A stretch of DNA of 64,000 nt, taken from Saururus chinensis. Lineage: Eukaryota; Streptophyta; Magnoliopsida; Piperales; Saururaceae. The position numbers and the translations under genes are program-made. Location: positions 23,557,014-23,621,013 of the forward strand of contig CP141144.1 in assembly GCA_035235625.1 (NCBI GenBank), given 5' to 3'. The notes under the pieces are model-generated. The model did no database searches and was not told the DNA's origin. It saw only the letters and a program-made list of their open reading frames with translations. Every line of letters starts with the position of its first letter. Within the stretch, counting starts at the first letter, position 1. Shown piece after piece: positions 36,261 through 48,049 of this stretch.

Positions 36261-39200
36261 ATGCTGAGCAGAGTCTCTCACTCACTGCTGGCTGCCTCGT
36301 CGCCGGCTCTGTCCCCCACCACCGCCAGGCTCCTCACTCCCACTCTTCTGGGGCCAAAAAGGCTCGCCGGCACCCGCAACCCTTTGTTGTTCTGTGTAAG
36401 GAGGAGGGCATGGAAGTCTAGTATGGCGGGTCCGAATGCCGGTTCGAGTGTCAGGGCTGCGGCCCAGCAGCTCAAGAATGCGGACGAACTGATCGACTCG
36501 GTAGAGACTTTCATCTTCGATTGCGATGGTGAGGTTCGAGCAGCTCCGGAAAATCTCAACTGGGTCAAATTTAAATTCCTGCTGGAAAATAGAATCCTTA
36601 TTATTGAGTGAATATCTGAATTGGGTGAAGGAACGAGAATTTTGATAAGTTTTTGTAATTTATAGTTACTGATTGCTGTCGCGAGCCTTTGTTATTGTAT
36701 GTAAATTAGGATCCTATAGCCAGTTCCATGCATAATTCTCTAACTTTGCAATGCATGCAAGAAATCATCAACATAGATTTAGATACTCTGAGTTTTTCGT
36801 TAAAGAAAATTGTGTCCTGTCAACATTATTACATCATGAGGAATTTGGCTTGAATTATTTTGATTCTGATGTTTAATTATATTAATTTCATTTGGAGAAT
36901 TGTTTTTGCTCATTCGTATAACCTAGTGGTTATCACATAGTATTTATATACTAAACGATTTAATGGTTTACGTGCTCGCGCTTTCACATGTATTCAGAAT
37001 GTGGATGATACCCTCATTCGCTTGTCTCTGTCTCTGTCTCTGATATTAAATTTAACCTAAATATTGCGTATCATATAATTGAAGCATCCCTCAGTTAATT
37101 TTATACTATTTATTGTACCATACTGGCAACTTTATCACTACCTACATCTGACAGGGGAAAGAAATTTTGCATCCTCAATTTTATCTGCGCTGGGATGTCA
37201 TCTGATCATGTGACATATTACAGGTGTTATATGGAAAGGGGATAGTCTAATTGATGGCGTACCTGAAACTTTGGATATCCTTCGTTCAAGGGTGAGTAAA
37301 TAAGATAATTCGTTCTATGACATTTTTTCCCCAAAAAGTTGGGAGGATATGTATCTGAACTCACTGACTGTTTCATACTTATTTCTTTCATGGTAGTGAT
37401 CCCCATATACCAACTTAATCTAATGGTTACTACAAGGTTTTTTAGGTGGTAATAGCTGCTTTCCTACTTTCTCACTGCAGGGAAAGCGACTAGTTTTTGT
37501 AACTAACAATTCAACGAAGTCTAGAAAGCAATATGGGAAGAAGTTTGAAACACTTGGTTTAAGTGTAAATGAGGTCAGTTGAAGATAATCCTCAGTTATG
37601 TTCTTTTCTCTTTGTCTCTCTTTGTGGGTTGCAATTACAACTTCAATAAGGTTATGTTGAATGTAGGAGGAGATTTTTGCTTCATCTTTTGCTGCAGCTG
37701 CCTATTTGAAGTCCATTGATTTCCCCAAGGACAAGAAGGTATTATGTAATGCTATAACTCTCATTGGACATTATTGCTGACTTATTACTATTGCTACGCA
37801 TGCTTTAAAAAATAGGTTCTATGATTAGTGGATAATATCTGATGCTCTGTTAACTTGGCTTTGTATTGTATGCCGACATCGTCATGATATGTTCAGGATA
37901 TATTCTCTAATTACTTCAACTTTTTCAACTGACTTTCTATATTGTTTGGTCTGTTTGTAGATGTTGTACTGATTTACCCATATTCTAAGTTGGTCTAAAT
38001 CTGTCTGAAAATCCAGGTTTATGTCATTGGGGAGGATGGCATTTTGAAGGAGCTAGAACTTGCTGGATATCAATATCTTGGTGGTCCGGTATTTATTCTT
38101 CTTCCATTACTTTTTATCGCTTGACTTACAACACCAAATCTGTAATGTGGAAACAGTTTGTATTAATAACCTTTGGAGTAAGTAAAATCTATTGTAATAT
38201 TATTTCTTTTGGAATTTTAGAAACTTCCATTTAGACAAAACATTGCAGATTGCTATAGATATGGATAAAGCTTGCCCTTCATGAGTAAAAGGATGTATCT
38301 AAGGAATTTCGGAAATATCAACTTTATTTAACTAGAGCTGCAGTTGTTTCTTTGCATCATCTTGACACTCTTTAAGTTACTGGATCTCATGTGCCACCTC
38401 ATATTAGGATGGATATGGTGGATACTTATATATCCATTGTATAAGTTTATTCCTTTCAAACTTTCACATCTACATGTCAGGTTGATCATATGTAATAATA
38501 TTTTAATTCAGAAAAATAAAAAGTATCAAATAAAACAGCAGAAGTTATCATAGAAATTTACCAGTGTCATATACTCATTTGTAAAATGTCTAATCGTGTG
38601 TTAGTTAACTGATGTCTTGTATGGATTTTCAGGCAGACGGTGACAAGAAGATAGAGTTGAAGCCTGGATTCCTAATGCACCATGATGAAGATGTACAGTT
38701 TTAGCTTTACTTTGTTCTTATAATTTGCAGAACAGTGGGGATCAAATCATGAAGTAATTGATTCTTTTTCTTCACTCATTACACTTACGTTTGCAAATTG
38801 TTGATAGGTTGGGGCAGTGGTGGTTGGATTTGACCGCTACATTAACTACTACAAGATTCAGTGAGTATATACGTTTGTTGTTTGAGATTTGATATTGGGC
38901 AAGCATTAACATATTAACTTACAAATGTCCCTGTGACAACCCACGCTTATGCTTTGAACCAACCTGTACCACTATTCCTAGAAATAGAAGTATTTCTTAC
39001 TTTTTGTAGCTAACTTGCAGGTATGGAACTCTATGCATACGTGAAAATCCTGGATGTCTTTTCATTGCTACAAACCGTGATGCTGTAACACATCTCACTG
39101 ATGCCCAAGAGTGGGCGGGTAACAATTTGCCATCTTTGTCAATATAGATTTAAATTATTTTTGTGTTTTTTCCATCTAAATATGGGACTATGGAAATTAT

Positions 39201-40251
39201 TGCTCTCTTGTATGCACAAGTTTATTTCCATTGCCTTTCACATGTAGACCTTTCTGATTATGCAAATTATATCTAAACTATGGACACTGTTTGACTCATT
39301 TCTCCATCTTTAGGTGGTGGCTCTATGGTTGGAGCTATTCATGGTTCGACTCAGAAGGAGCCTCTTGTTGTAGGGAAGCCATCCACATTTATGATGGACT
39401 ATTTGTCAAACAAGTAAGAAAGAATCAGAATTTTATTTCTTCCTCCATTAGATGATGCTTTTATTTTTTATACGCTATTCCATGATAATTGAGGTAATTA
39501 TTTTGGTTGAGGCCCATCTTGTACGTATACTTTTGCTTGTAAGATGTTTTACCCATATTACATTATTTGAAACAAAAAGTTAATGATTTTGAATAGTTAA
39601 CCTTTCGTAACATGTCCGTAATTAGGGATCCTGGTCTGGGTTTGAGTAATTTTTTCTGCATGTAGCTAACTTCTAAGCTCTCACCTATAAAAGAAAAAAA
39701 TTCTAAGCTCTTGCTGTGCTATTTTTAGAGTTGTAAATTATTCTTGTAGCTTTTTCATGGTTGAGCTAACTTTATATGGTGGATGGTCAAACTTAACGGA
39801 AAAATGTCAGAAGAAAAGGCCTGCAATAAAGTTAAACAGTTTTCTAATGAAGCATTTAGAAAGTGTGCAAGCTGCAATTTGCGATAATCAAATCTGCTAA
39901 TGCTAATGAAAATATACTATTGTCATGCATCTTTTTGTGTTTGATAATTTCAGGTTTGGCATCCTCAAGTCACAAATATGCATGGTTGGAGACAGATTGG
40001 ATACGGATATTTTATTTGGCCAAAATGGTGGTTGCAAGACACTTCTTGTTTTATCAGGTATTTGCAGTTCCTAGTTATTCATAATTTCTGTTTTCTTTTA
40101 GATAATGACTTCAAAGATGTGTTCTTGTTTCTCTACCTGTGAAGGGGTGACAAGTCTTGCCACACTTCAAAGCCCCAGCAATACCATCCAACCGGATTTC
40201 TACACTAATAAAATTTCGGATTTCCTCTCCCTCAAAGCTGCAACTGTTTAA
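36261..40251 (+). CDS. Phosphoglycolate phosphatase, chloroplast (photorespiration)
   Basis: Eleven exons join in frame: 36261-36528, 37224-37291, 37481-37573, 37667-37738, 38017-38088, 38633-38692, 38808-38860, 39021-39118, 39314-39413, 39954-40057 and 40145-40251, giving 364 residues. The enzyme hydrolyses 2-phosphoglycolate made by Rubisco oxygenation, the first step of photorespiration in the chloroplast. HAD-family motifs are clear: FDCDG at about residues 86-90 (nucleophile and acid/base aspartates), VFVTNNST (motif II), and [14 protein letters not shown] (motif IV, Mg binding). [11 protein letters not shown] and VGKPST are also typical of the eukaryotic phosphoglycolate/pyridoxal phosphatase group. 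The first 70 residues are rich in Ser, Ala and Arg with few acidic residues, as in a plastid transit peptide. ATG 36261 gives this transit peptide. All splice sites are GT-AG. The gene looks intact. A cytosolic paralogue is possible but less likely given the leader. Confidence 0.93.
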
Positions 40252-40794
40252 TCTGATCCTTCATCTGTATAACTACCTTCAATAGGCTGCTTATTTTGCA
40301 CTTCCCATTGCTCTGTGCATACATTCAAAAAAAGTTTTATTTTCTTCACATTGCAACAAAAAGAAAAAGAAAAGAAACTTAAAAAAGTGAGGAATATTTT
40401 CTTCACATTGCAACAAAAATAAAAGAAACTTAAAAAAGCAAGGAATACTTGTTTCCACTCATCGAACAATATTCTGTAGAAGGAATAGGGCAATTACTTG
40501 CCTTTAGGAATGAAAATGAGTCATTTTACCATAATAGCGAAACTAATTATATCAGCACTTCGAGATTTGGCAATGCCCACATTGTTAAGTGCCGAATGTT
40601 AACATGTTTGCAATCAATTTAAAAATGGTTTTTTCTCTAACATTGATTTGCAAAATTTCATTGAGTTCCTGGACGTAGAGCTGATTGAGTTGGATCTTAT
40701 TCTTGAATTTCTTCTTGACAACTGAGTGAATTAGACCCCTTAGGATAAAAGATAACTAGATGCTAGCTTCTAAAATAGGAATAAGTGTGCTTAT
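40252..40794. other. 3' flank of the phosphatase gene with a small duplication
   Basis: Probable 3' UTR, then spacer. A block of about 57 bp (ATTTTCTTCACATTGCAACA followed by an A-rich run and AAACTTAAAAAAG) is present twice, at about 40337-40393 and 40395-40448. Confidence 0.6.
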
Positions 40795-40990
40795 CTATGG
40801 TGCATTTGGCCACCCGTGTATCGGGTGTGCAAGCCATTGGATTGAGCTCTGATGGTACCTATTTCTCTAGAGGGTAGGCAGGTGATCTAAATTCACCTAC
40901 CCCTGAGTAATGGGAACCATTGGATTGAGATTCAACAACACTTGATGCACCTAATGCATGCCCTCCCATATGCACTAGGTGCATGTTACA
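40795..40990. repeat. Possible small MITE-like element
   Basis: The segment contains GTGCATTTGGCCACCCGTG near its left side and CACTAGGTGCATG near its right, with internal ATTGGATTGAG twice (about 40838 and 40920). The layout suggests a short non-autonomous element, but the ends do not pair well and no target duplication was fixed. Confidence 0.3.
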
Positions 40991-40999
40991 CATCTATTT

Positions 41000-43200
41000 T
41001 CTAAATATTTTCTTTTGAAAAGATATATTATATTACAATAAATAATATGCAATGGAGAAATTTATTTATCATAAGTATAAAATTTCTCAAAGTCTAATTG
41101 GGAATATGATATCGACACTTTTGTCGTAATTACATTTCTAAAACATCTATGTAACATTAAAATAACCACATAATTTATAGTTGGATATTTGTCTATATTC
41201 TAGTTAATATAAATAATAAATGGCACCCTCCTATGCATAAAGATGTTGAACCTATGAATGGAAAAATAGATCAACAACTACAAATAAGAGATACTTCACT
41301 ATGGCTACAGCCTTCTTGAACCCTTTATGCAACTTCTCCTACCTTGAAACTTGCATTACAAAGGATGCTGAGTATTTAGATATACTCAGCGGGATTGTAA
41401 AACCAAAACAAAGGTTTACACAAAAATACATCGAGAAAAAAGTTGTTTAAGTAAATAATTTAATAAAAGACAAGTGAAAACAAACGTACCTTTTAATGCC
41501 ACAATCATATTTATAAGCAAAAGGAATTCAACTTCAAAAGGTTTTGTAAACACAATAGCCTCATCTAGGAGTTCATGATTCATACTATATATTTGAGTAG
41601 CACAAACTCAACTTTAGTTAATGCCTAAATTTTGCCCCTCTATCCACTCCACGAAGCAAAAGTCTACTAAGGCTCATGGACCATAGTAGTCGAGATCTTG
41701 ACTTCTATAATTATTGAGACCTCCTATATTGTATTATATTGGACCGATTTTTTTTTTTTTGCTTCGATCCTTTCAAACATAGGCGAACGGTTCTACATAC
41801 AACTCCTACCTTTTGAGAGCCAAAAATTCATGATCGTGTTTCATATTATACCCTTCCATTTATAGCTAAAATGGCTCATTGAAGGAGCTAACCCGACACC
41901 ATGATCCTTTGTCCTTGAGTATCTAATGCATCGGTTTGGGTGACTATTTATCATAGGTTTCACACACATGCATTAAGATTTACTTACCCTTAATAATACA
42001 TACTTAACAACATATAATCATGCATTCAAATACAATAAAAACTATGTTATTATATAACTACTAAATAGCATAAACATTGATCCAAATAACGTTAAAAATC
42101 TCATATCTTGAGGCACCATAGGTGACCTAACTAATGTATCGGTCAGGGCATTGATGACCATCGACATCCTATCGATGTATTGAACCTCTATTGATAATGG
42201 GTTGGCTAGGAAAATCCTCATCAACAATGTCACACTGATGCATCAATCTCATTGCTTATGACCATTGAATATGCATGCATAGGTGATGTTCATCTTCCTC
42301 CCTACATTTGACACAAATACCGACGTGTTGATAATCAGCTGATGATATGAAAGAAAATGAACAAAGACTATACCAGTTATCTGAACAATTTTCTAATCAA
42401 AATAGGTAAAACTCTTTCAATTTCAAAGTTTAATGAACTTTATTTACGAAAATAGATGGTGAAACCATCCCAATTTGAAATCACCATTGTTACACTTTGA
42501 AGCATAAAAGATTTCAAGAGATCAACATATGTATATTCAAATGCACCAAGAACTTGAAGATAATTATTCTCATACAAACATTTTGATTAATTAAGGAAGA
42601 AGAGTGCAGTCTAATCGCATGAAGCTTTTTCTCTCTCGATGCGAATCCTCCACAACTTTACTCTCAAACCCTCCACTCGTGCTTTGACTCCCCAAAGACT
42701 TCTCTCACATCCGAAAATCCTAAGTTTCACTCTCTTTAAATAGGGAATAACCATTCTCAGTTCAAAATTATAAAATCTCCTCATTTTTCAAAATATTAGA
42801 AAGATGCAATTTCTAATATTTCAAGAGATCAACATATGTATATTCAAATGCATCAAGAACTTGAAGAAAATTATTCTCATACAAACAATTCGATTAATTA
42901 AGGAAGAAGAGTGCAGTCTAATCGCACAAAGCTTTCTCTCTCTCTCGACGCAAATCCTCCACAACTTTACTCTCTAACTCTCCATTCGTGCTTTGACTCC
43001 CCAAAGGCTTCTCCCACATCCGAAAATCCTAAGTTTCACTCTCTTTAAATAGAGAATAATCATTCTCGGTTCAAAATTATAAAATCACCTTATTTTTTAA
43101 AATATTAGAAATATGCAATTTCACCGACACAGTCATCAATGTGTTAATGCTTACCAATAGTTGAATACATTGTTCATTGGTAAAGTACCGACTCGCTGAT
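41000..43200 (+). repeat. Repeat family A, copy 2 (LTR-like fossil)
   Basis: Blocks at 41500-42130 match copy 3 (48415-49050, inverted) and copy 1 (8930-9260): CTCATCTAGGAGTTC, GGACCATAGTAGTCGAGATC, GCCAAAAATTCATGATC and ATGATCCTTTGTCCTTGAG, in the same order. It contains a direct duplication of about 300 bp (42511-42817 and 42818-43115). No coding remnant was recognised. It is old and decayed, with uncertain ends. Confidence 0.5.
42511..43115. repeat. Tandem duplication with a 307-bp period
   Basis: ATTTCAAGAGATCAACATAT begins both copies (42511 and 42818), and both end in a segment with CTTTAAATAG followed by TCAAAATTATAAAATC. They are about 90 percent alike by eye, so the duplication is younger than the surrounding decay. 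Confidence 0.92.
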
Positions 43201-43587
43201 AGTTTGCTAATAAAAAATTTTAAAATATAAAAAATTATATTTTTCCTTCAAAAATATGTGATCATACATGCATAATATTGGAAATTTTATATACTATCTG
43301 AAAAAAATAATGGTAGTTGTGCTCCCCACCCCATTCGGGGCTTGTGTGCTTGTTGTGATGTTGTTCACCTATACATAGACTTTTTACATGTGGCCCCACA
43401 AAGCCATTGTAGCACCTTACTGCAAACTGATAAGGTTGATGCTATGTAGCATTAATGCGACAATAAATGAAAAAGAATGGATATGATAAAAGTCATTTAT
43501 GGAAGATTTTGTCTTAGTGGCCTCCATTTGTGGGATGGAGTTGATGGAAAGGCCCTTTCCGCCCAAGCTTGAAAGGATACACATTTA
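43201..43587. other. Gene-free spacer
   Basis: Nothing was recognised between the family A repeat and the Tourist-like element. Confidence 0.4.
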
Positions 43588-44410
43588 GGGGCTGTATGGA
43601 TGCTACTTTCCCATGTGAGAAAGTAGTTTTTAAGCTTCTTAAATGGGCTTTAAATTAATACTAGGTTTGGAATGGTCATTTTAAGTTAAAATGACCTTTT
43701 TATGAAGAAATGTGCTTTAAAAAATGACCCTTCTCATAAAGAGGGTTAGAGGAAGGGCCTTTCTTTTGTTTTTCAAGGTGTTGCCTAATAAGTCCTTAAT
43801 GCAACTATTTTATAAATTGACTCAAAATGTCATTTCTCAATTAACCCTTCTACTTATGATGTTTCTATAAAACTTATGATGTTTCTATAAGAAAAGACAT
43901 TTTGATTTTCAATGGTATGAAAAGTCATATCTATCGTCATCTTTCAATTGTTCACTATCACATGTTTTACATTTTTTTGTCATTTACACTAAAAGCAAAA
44001 CTCGTCTTAGAAGCCCTTTTCTTTTCAAAATCATCACAAAAACACATCTAAACATGACCCATTTTAATTTTATTTTTGAAGAAAGGAAAATCATTAAAGG
44101 GACTTTTATTTCTCTACCAAAGATGCATCCAAAAGAGGTGGAAAAGCAGAACAAGTATAAAGTTGGCCTAAGAGGCAAAAAAAGGAGAAATTATGTGGGG
44201 AAAGACACATTTCCACTTTTCAATGTATTTTTTCCTTTTCCAGGGAATCGTCCACATGAGGATGGTTCTTCTAGAAAGGCTCTTTTTGCCATTTCTTCTC
44301 TACTATTTCAGCTACTCCAAATATTACGCCCCTTCCAATGTCATTTTTTAAAAGGTAAAATTGGTAAAAACATCTTTCTTTTCTTATGAAAAGCGCATCC
44401 AAACATAGCC
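43588..44410. mobile_element. PIF/Tourist-like non-autonomous element
   Basis: The left end GGGGCTGTATGGATGC (43588) and the right end, reverse complement GGCTATGTTTGGATGC (from 44410), pair at 12 of 16 positions and are flanked by TTA on both sides (43585-43587 and 44411-44413), the target size of PIF/Harbinger elements. It is 823 bp long, AT-rich and without transposase. A 3-base target is weak evidence, so the class is less sure than the presence of an element. Confidence 0.6.
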
Positions 44411-45698
44411 TTAATATACATCAAAGGCTTGCTAGTGAAAAAAAAATGAGAAACATGGAAATTTGTTACGTGAATAAACAAAAAACATCAAAGGCAACTT
44501 CATTCATGGTGAGAAGAAAAATTCTTCACAAAAAATAACAAAAATGAAAGTGGAAAAATAAGTAGAAAATATGTATTGATGATGCCTATTCAATAATAAT
44601 TTGCAATGACACCGAGGAATTTGTGAAACCATTTATATATATCTTTCATTCTACTATAATTAATTCAGCATTCAGTTGTTTACTTTTGATATTTGCTTAG
44701 AGAAGGTAGGGGAAAGTGTGCAACCTATGAATGCATCTACTTTGTGCTTTGAATGTTTGTAATATTAGTCATTTTGAGGTATACATTTAGAAGGATGAGT
44801 AGAATGTAACCCCCTCTTTTAGCCAGCCCACCCCGCTTATACACGCGGTGGGGAAGGCTGGCTAAAAGAAGGGGTGGTGAACTAAGACGTTTTCAAAGTC
44901 TAACAACTTGTATTGATAGATTCAAAAAAATTATTCTAACTATAAAATGCAATTTGAGCTCTCATACTTGTGTTATGCATACATGCGATCATATCCTACA
45001 ATGCCAATGTAAACTGATTGATGAAGCAACAAGAACGATAAGCAGAAGAGCAAACTAACACGCAAATTGCTGTATGGTTGGAATGCCGGCCGTTAGCCCC
45101 TATGTTCCTATTCCACAATTCTCCTTCAAAAAGACGTCCTATGATGCTACTATCAAGGACATTTTTTACCATATCATACCATCTCACTCCTAAACATCAA
45201 GGTTGATAGGATCTAAGTTAATGACAAAATGTATAGAATGGCGGTCTATTTTTGCTAGATTTGCACTCTTGAAGCACTCTGTTCATGAGCACTGCTAATC
45301 ATAACCATCAAAATTAAATTACTTTTGAAGGGAAAGCAGTAATCTTGAATTTCCAAAGTCTTCCCGCAGCCAATCCTTTTCCCTTCTTGTCCACTGTATC
45401 TTTTAAGAAAAACTAAAACCTAAAAAGCCACAGGTTGCAATAAAATCAGCTGCATCTATCATGTGCCAGGACATAATTCTTCGCACTTACCACCTATGCT
45501 CTATAAAATCCTTAACCAGCATCGCATCTCCTCCAAAAATAAAATAGGCAATTTAGCAAGGGCAACGAGGTATTGTGGCGATTGACAATGATCTCCCTCA
45601 TCAGCAATGACATTTCAGATCACAGTCCTCATTCGTTGAATCATACAGACAATGATCCAGGACCTCCTGGATGCTAAAAGCGAGCCAGCTATAACCAG
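44411..45698. other. Spacer before the PPR gene, with one hairpin
   Basis: Apart from the hairpin at 44810-44874, nothing was recognised. The last 150-300 bases are probably the 3' UTR of the minus-strand PPR gene. Confidence 0.5.
44810..44874. repeat. Strong hairpin of about 65 bp
   Basis: TCTTTTAGCCAGCC (left arm) pairs exactly with GGCTGGCTAAAAGA (right arm), extended outward by CCCC/GGGG and inward by the mostly pairing CACCCCGC and GCGGTGGGG, around a loop TTATACAC. The GC-rich arms stand out from AT-rich surroundings. Possible origins are a tiny MITE, a microRNA-like foldback or a terminator-like structure; none is shown by sequence alone. Confidence 0.75.
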
Positions 45699-47441
45699 TT
45701 ACCAGTAATCTCGGCAAGAACAGGAACCACCTATGAAATGGTGGAATCGATGCTTGTCTCTAATGATAATTTCTCTCCTTTCTACAGCAGAAATGAACTT
45801 TATTGCAACATGACAATCATCACATATTCTGAGGTTTTTCACAATTCTGATCAGAGTTCCACTGGAGGTTTTCATCAGACCGTATGCTATTGCCAACTTC
45901 TCGCTGTGGAATCTAAGAGCCACTTCCCTCTCCTCTTCTTCCAATTCATGCATCACCGACTCCGTCTCTGGTACATAACCAGCTCCTCTGATCTTGGACA
46001 TTAGCTCCTCTAAATAAATATGTATCCACTCTGCCTCAGGATGTGAGTCATCTCCCATGCAAAACATGTGAGCCACCCCATCAACTTCTATCAAACTATA
46101 CCCAGTTTGCTTTTTCAATCCTCTGCTAATCATTCTATTTCGAACCATTTCAACCCGATCCATCCTGCCTGCCAAGGCATAAATGTTTGAAAGCAGCACA
46201 TAATGGCCAGGATTCTCTGGCTCAACAGCCAGCAAACGTTCGGCAACGCGAACTCCCAGATCAAAATTTTTGTACAACTTGCAAGCACCAAGCAGCGCTG
46301 TCCAAACTGCAGCTCCTGGCTCCTCCGGTATTGAGTCCCTAATAAATCTCAGTGCTTCGTTAAGATATCCAGCACGCCCAAGCATATCAACAATGCAAAC
46401 GAAATGCTCCAATCTGGGAGCCATCCTGTAATCACCTTTCATACATGCAAAAGCCTCCAGGCCTTCCTCCACCAGTCCCGCATGGGCACATGCAGACAGC
46501 ACTGCAATGAAAGTCACATCGTTTGGAAGAGGTCCGACCTCCCTCATTTGATGAAAAAGGCCAACAGCTTCACATCCATGGCCATGCATCCCATAGCCAG
46601 AGATCATGGCTGTCCATGCAACCACATTTCGATGAGGCATCCCATCAAACACAGCCCTGGCTCTACGTACGTCCCCACATCTGGAGTACATGTTGATCAG
46701 CGAAGTACCTAAGATTACATTAACATCCAAACGATTACTAACAACGTAATCATGCACCCATTGGCCTAAACTAAGATGACCCAGTTGAGAACAAGCAGAT
46801 AGCAGGTTCACCAGCGTGGTGGAGTCCGGCTCCACCATCTCCTTCCACATCTGGTAGAACACTTCGACCCCTTCCATGGCGAGCCCATTCTGCTCGTGCC
46901 CCGAGATCATCGCATTCCAGGCAATAATGCTTCTCGTGGGAATTCGATCGAACACCTTCCGAGCAGTATCTAGATCACCGGATTTCCCATAAAGACTCAC
47001 TAGCGCGGACTGCACGAAGGAATCTGAGTCGAACCCAGATACCAAAACATGGCCGTGAACCCATTTTCCGATTTCTAGATTCGAAACATCCGCGCAAGCT
47101 TTAATGACGGCGGTGAAAGTGAAGTTGGACTGAGGAAGGTGGGCAAGACGCATTTGGCGGTAGAAATCGATGGTGTCCCACGAGAAACCGGACTTGGAGG
47201 AGGCTCTGAGGAGGGAGTCGAAGAGGAAGGAGTCGGGCCTGGGGACGGAGAAGAGGAGGAGGCGAGAGTAGTCGATGGAGCCGGCGAGGCAAGCGAGGGT
47301 GAGAAGTTTCGTGAGGAGAGACCGGCTGCCGTGGAGGCCCAAGACGAGGATTTGGGCGTGGACTTGCCGGAGCTGCCCCAGCCGTGGGCCGGCCAGCAGT
47401 AGAGCTCTGTATGTCGGAGAATGCCAAGACTGCCATTCCAT
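45699..47441 (-). CDS. Pentatricopeptide repeat protein, PLS class with E and DYW domains (At2g33760-like)
   Basis: One uninterrupted frame of 580 residues, as usual for plant PPR genes. PPR repeats cover about residues 70-400 (for example FVQSALVSLYGKSGDLDTAR, SIIAWNAMISGHEQNG, VVAWTAMISGYGMHG, LEHFVCIVDMLGRAGYLNEA). E/E+ motifs follow (PGHYVLLSNIYALAGRMDRV), then a DYW deaminase-like domain: HSEKLAIAYGL from 512 (zinc and catalytic H-x-E), CDDCH at 540-544, and the terminal CSCRDYW. Such proteins bind organelle RNA in a sequence-specific way and direct C-to-U editing in mitochondria or chloroplasts. The organelle and the RNA site cannot be read from this. The start is the first ATG of the frame; the N-terminus is compatible with an organelle presequence. 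The resemblance to At2g33760 is from memory. It looks intact. Confidence 0.93.
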   Translation of the reverse strand: MEWQSWHSPTYRALLLAGPRLGQLRQVHAQILVLGLHGSRSLLTKLLTLACLAGSIDYSRLLLFSVPRPDSFLFDSLLRASSKSGFSWDTIDFYRQMRLAHLPQSNFTFTAVIKACADVSNLEIGKWVHGHVLVSGFDSDSFVQSALVSLYGKSGDLDTARKVFDRIPTRSIIAWNAMISGHEQNGLAMEGVEVFYQMWKEMVEPDSTTLVNLLSACSQLGHLSLGQWVHDYVVSNRLDVNVILGTSLINMYSRCGDVRRARAVFDGMPHRNVVAWTAMISGYGMHGHGCEAVGLFHQMREVGPLPNDVTFIAVLSACAHAGLVEEGLEAFACMKGDYRMAPRLEHFVCIVDMLGRAGYLNEALRFIRDSIPEEPGAAVWTALLGACKLYKNFDLGVRVAERLLAVEPENPGHYVLLSNIYALAGRMDRVEMVRNRMISRGLKKQTGYSLIEVDGVAHMFCMGDDSHPEAEWIHIYLEELMSKIRGAGYVPETESVMHELEEEEREVALRFHSEKLAIAYGLMKTSSGTLIRIVKNLRICDDCHVAIKFISAVERREIIIRDKHRFHHFIGGSCSCRDYW

Positions 47442-48049
47442 GAAATCGGAGGCCGACCCCCATGGGCCACTGTTGTAGAGGTGAGCTGGTGCTGTCCGCG
47501 AGAACCTAAGTTATATGAAAAACATTGAACTATGTACTGCACAACCTACCGAAGCTTATACGTGGGTCCCACTTAAATTACGTCTAATAAAGGTACAAGT
47601 GGGGTCGACCGCCCCCACCATCCTTAACCTCGTAGCTTATACGGTTCACGTGGACCATAATACGTTAGACCAAATCAGGCCCGAGCCTATACCATAGTCC
47701 AATATGTACAACGTGACAATATGCATCCTACCGAACTCTTCGGTCCTCTCTTTCCCATTTACCCTACCCATACCAACTTAAATCTCTCACCCATCCCTTA
47801 CATCAAAAAAAAAAAATTTACCACTTTTTTACATTAATATAAGCCTTGTAATTCAATAAAAAAAATTTATATTATTAAGCATGACCTATCTTCCTTATCT
47901 AACTAAAATGGTGTAAGGCTTATATTATAAAAAAATAGAGTAAAAATAATATTTTATATTTATTCTAAGTTCTCCTTACCTCATTTTCCCCTCTCTTTAA
48001 TTGTGTGTATGTGGTATTTGCATTGTGCATGCATGAGTGTACTATAATG
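47442..48049. other. 5' flank of the PPR gene
   Basis: Promoter and leader of the minus-strand PPR gene followed by AT-rich spacer. A further frame opposite the PPR start is a chance reading of the GC-rich N-terminal codons. Confidence 0.5.

Noticed and set aside
36278-36568. Minus-strand frame opposite exon 1 of the phosphatase gene
   Set aside because: It is antisense to a well-supported transit peptide and HAD motif exon.
47101-47542. Frames overlapping the start of the PPR gene in other phases and on the other strand
   Set aside because: They are shadows of the GC-rich PPR N-terminus, with Pro/Ser/Arg or Glu/Gly-rich nonsense composition.
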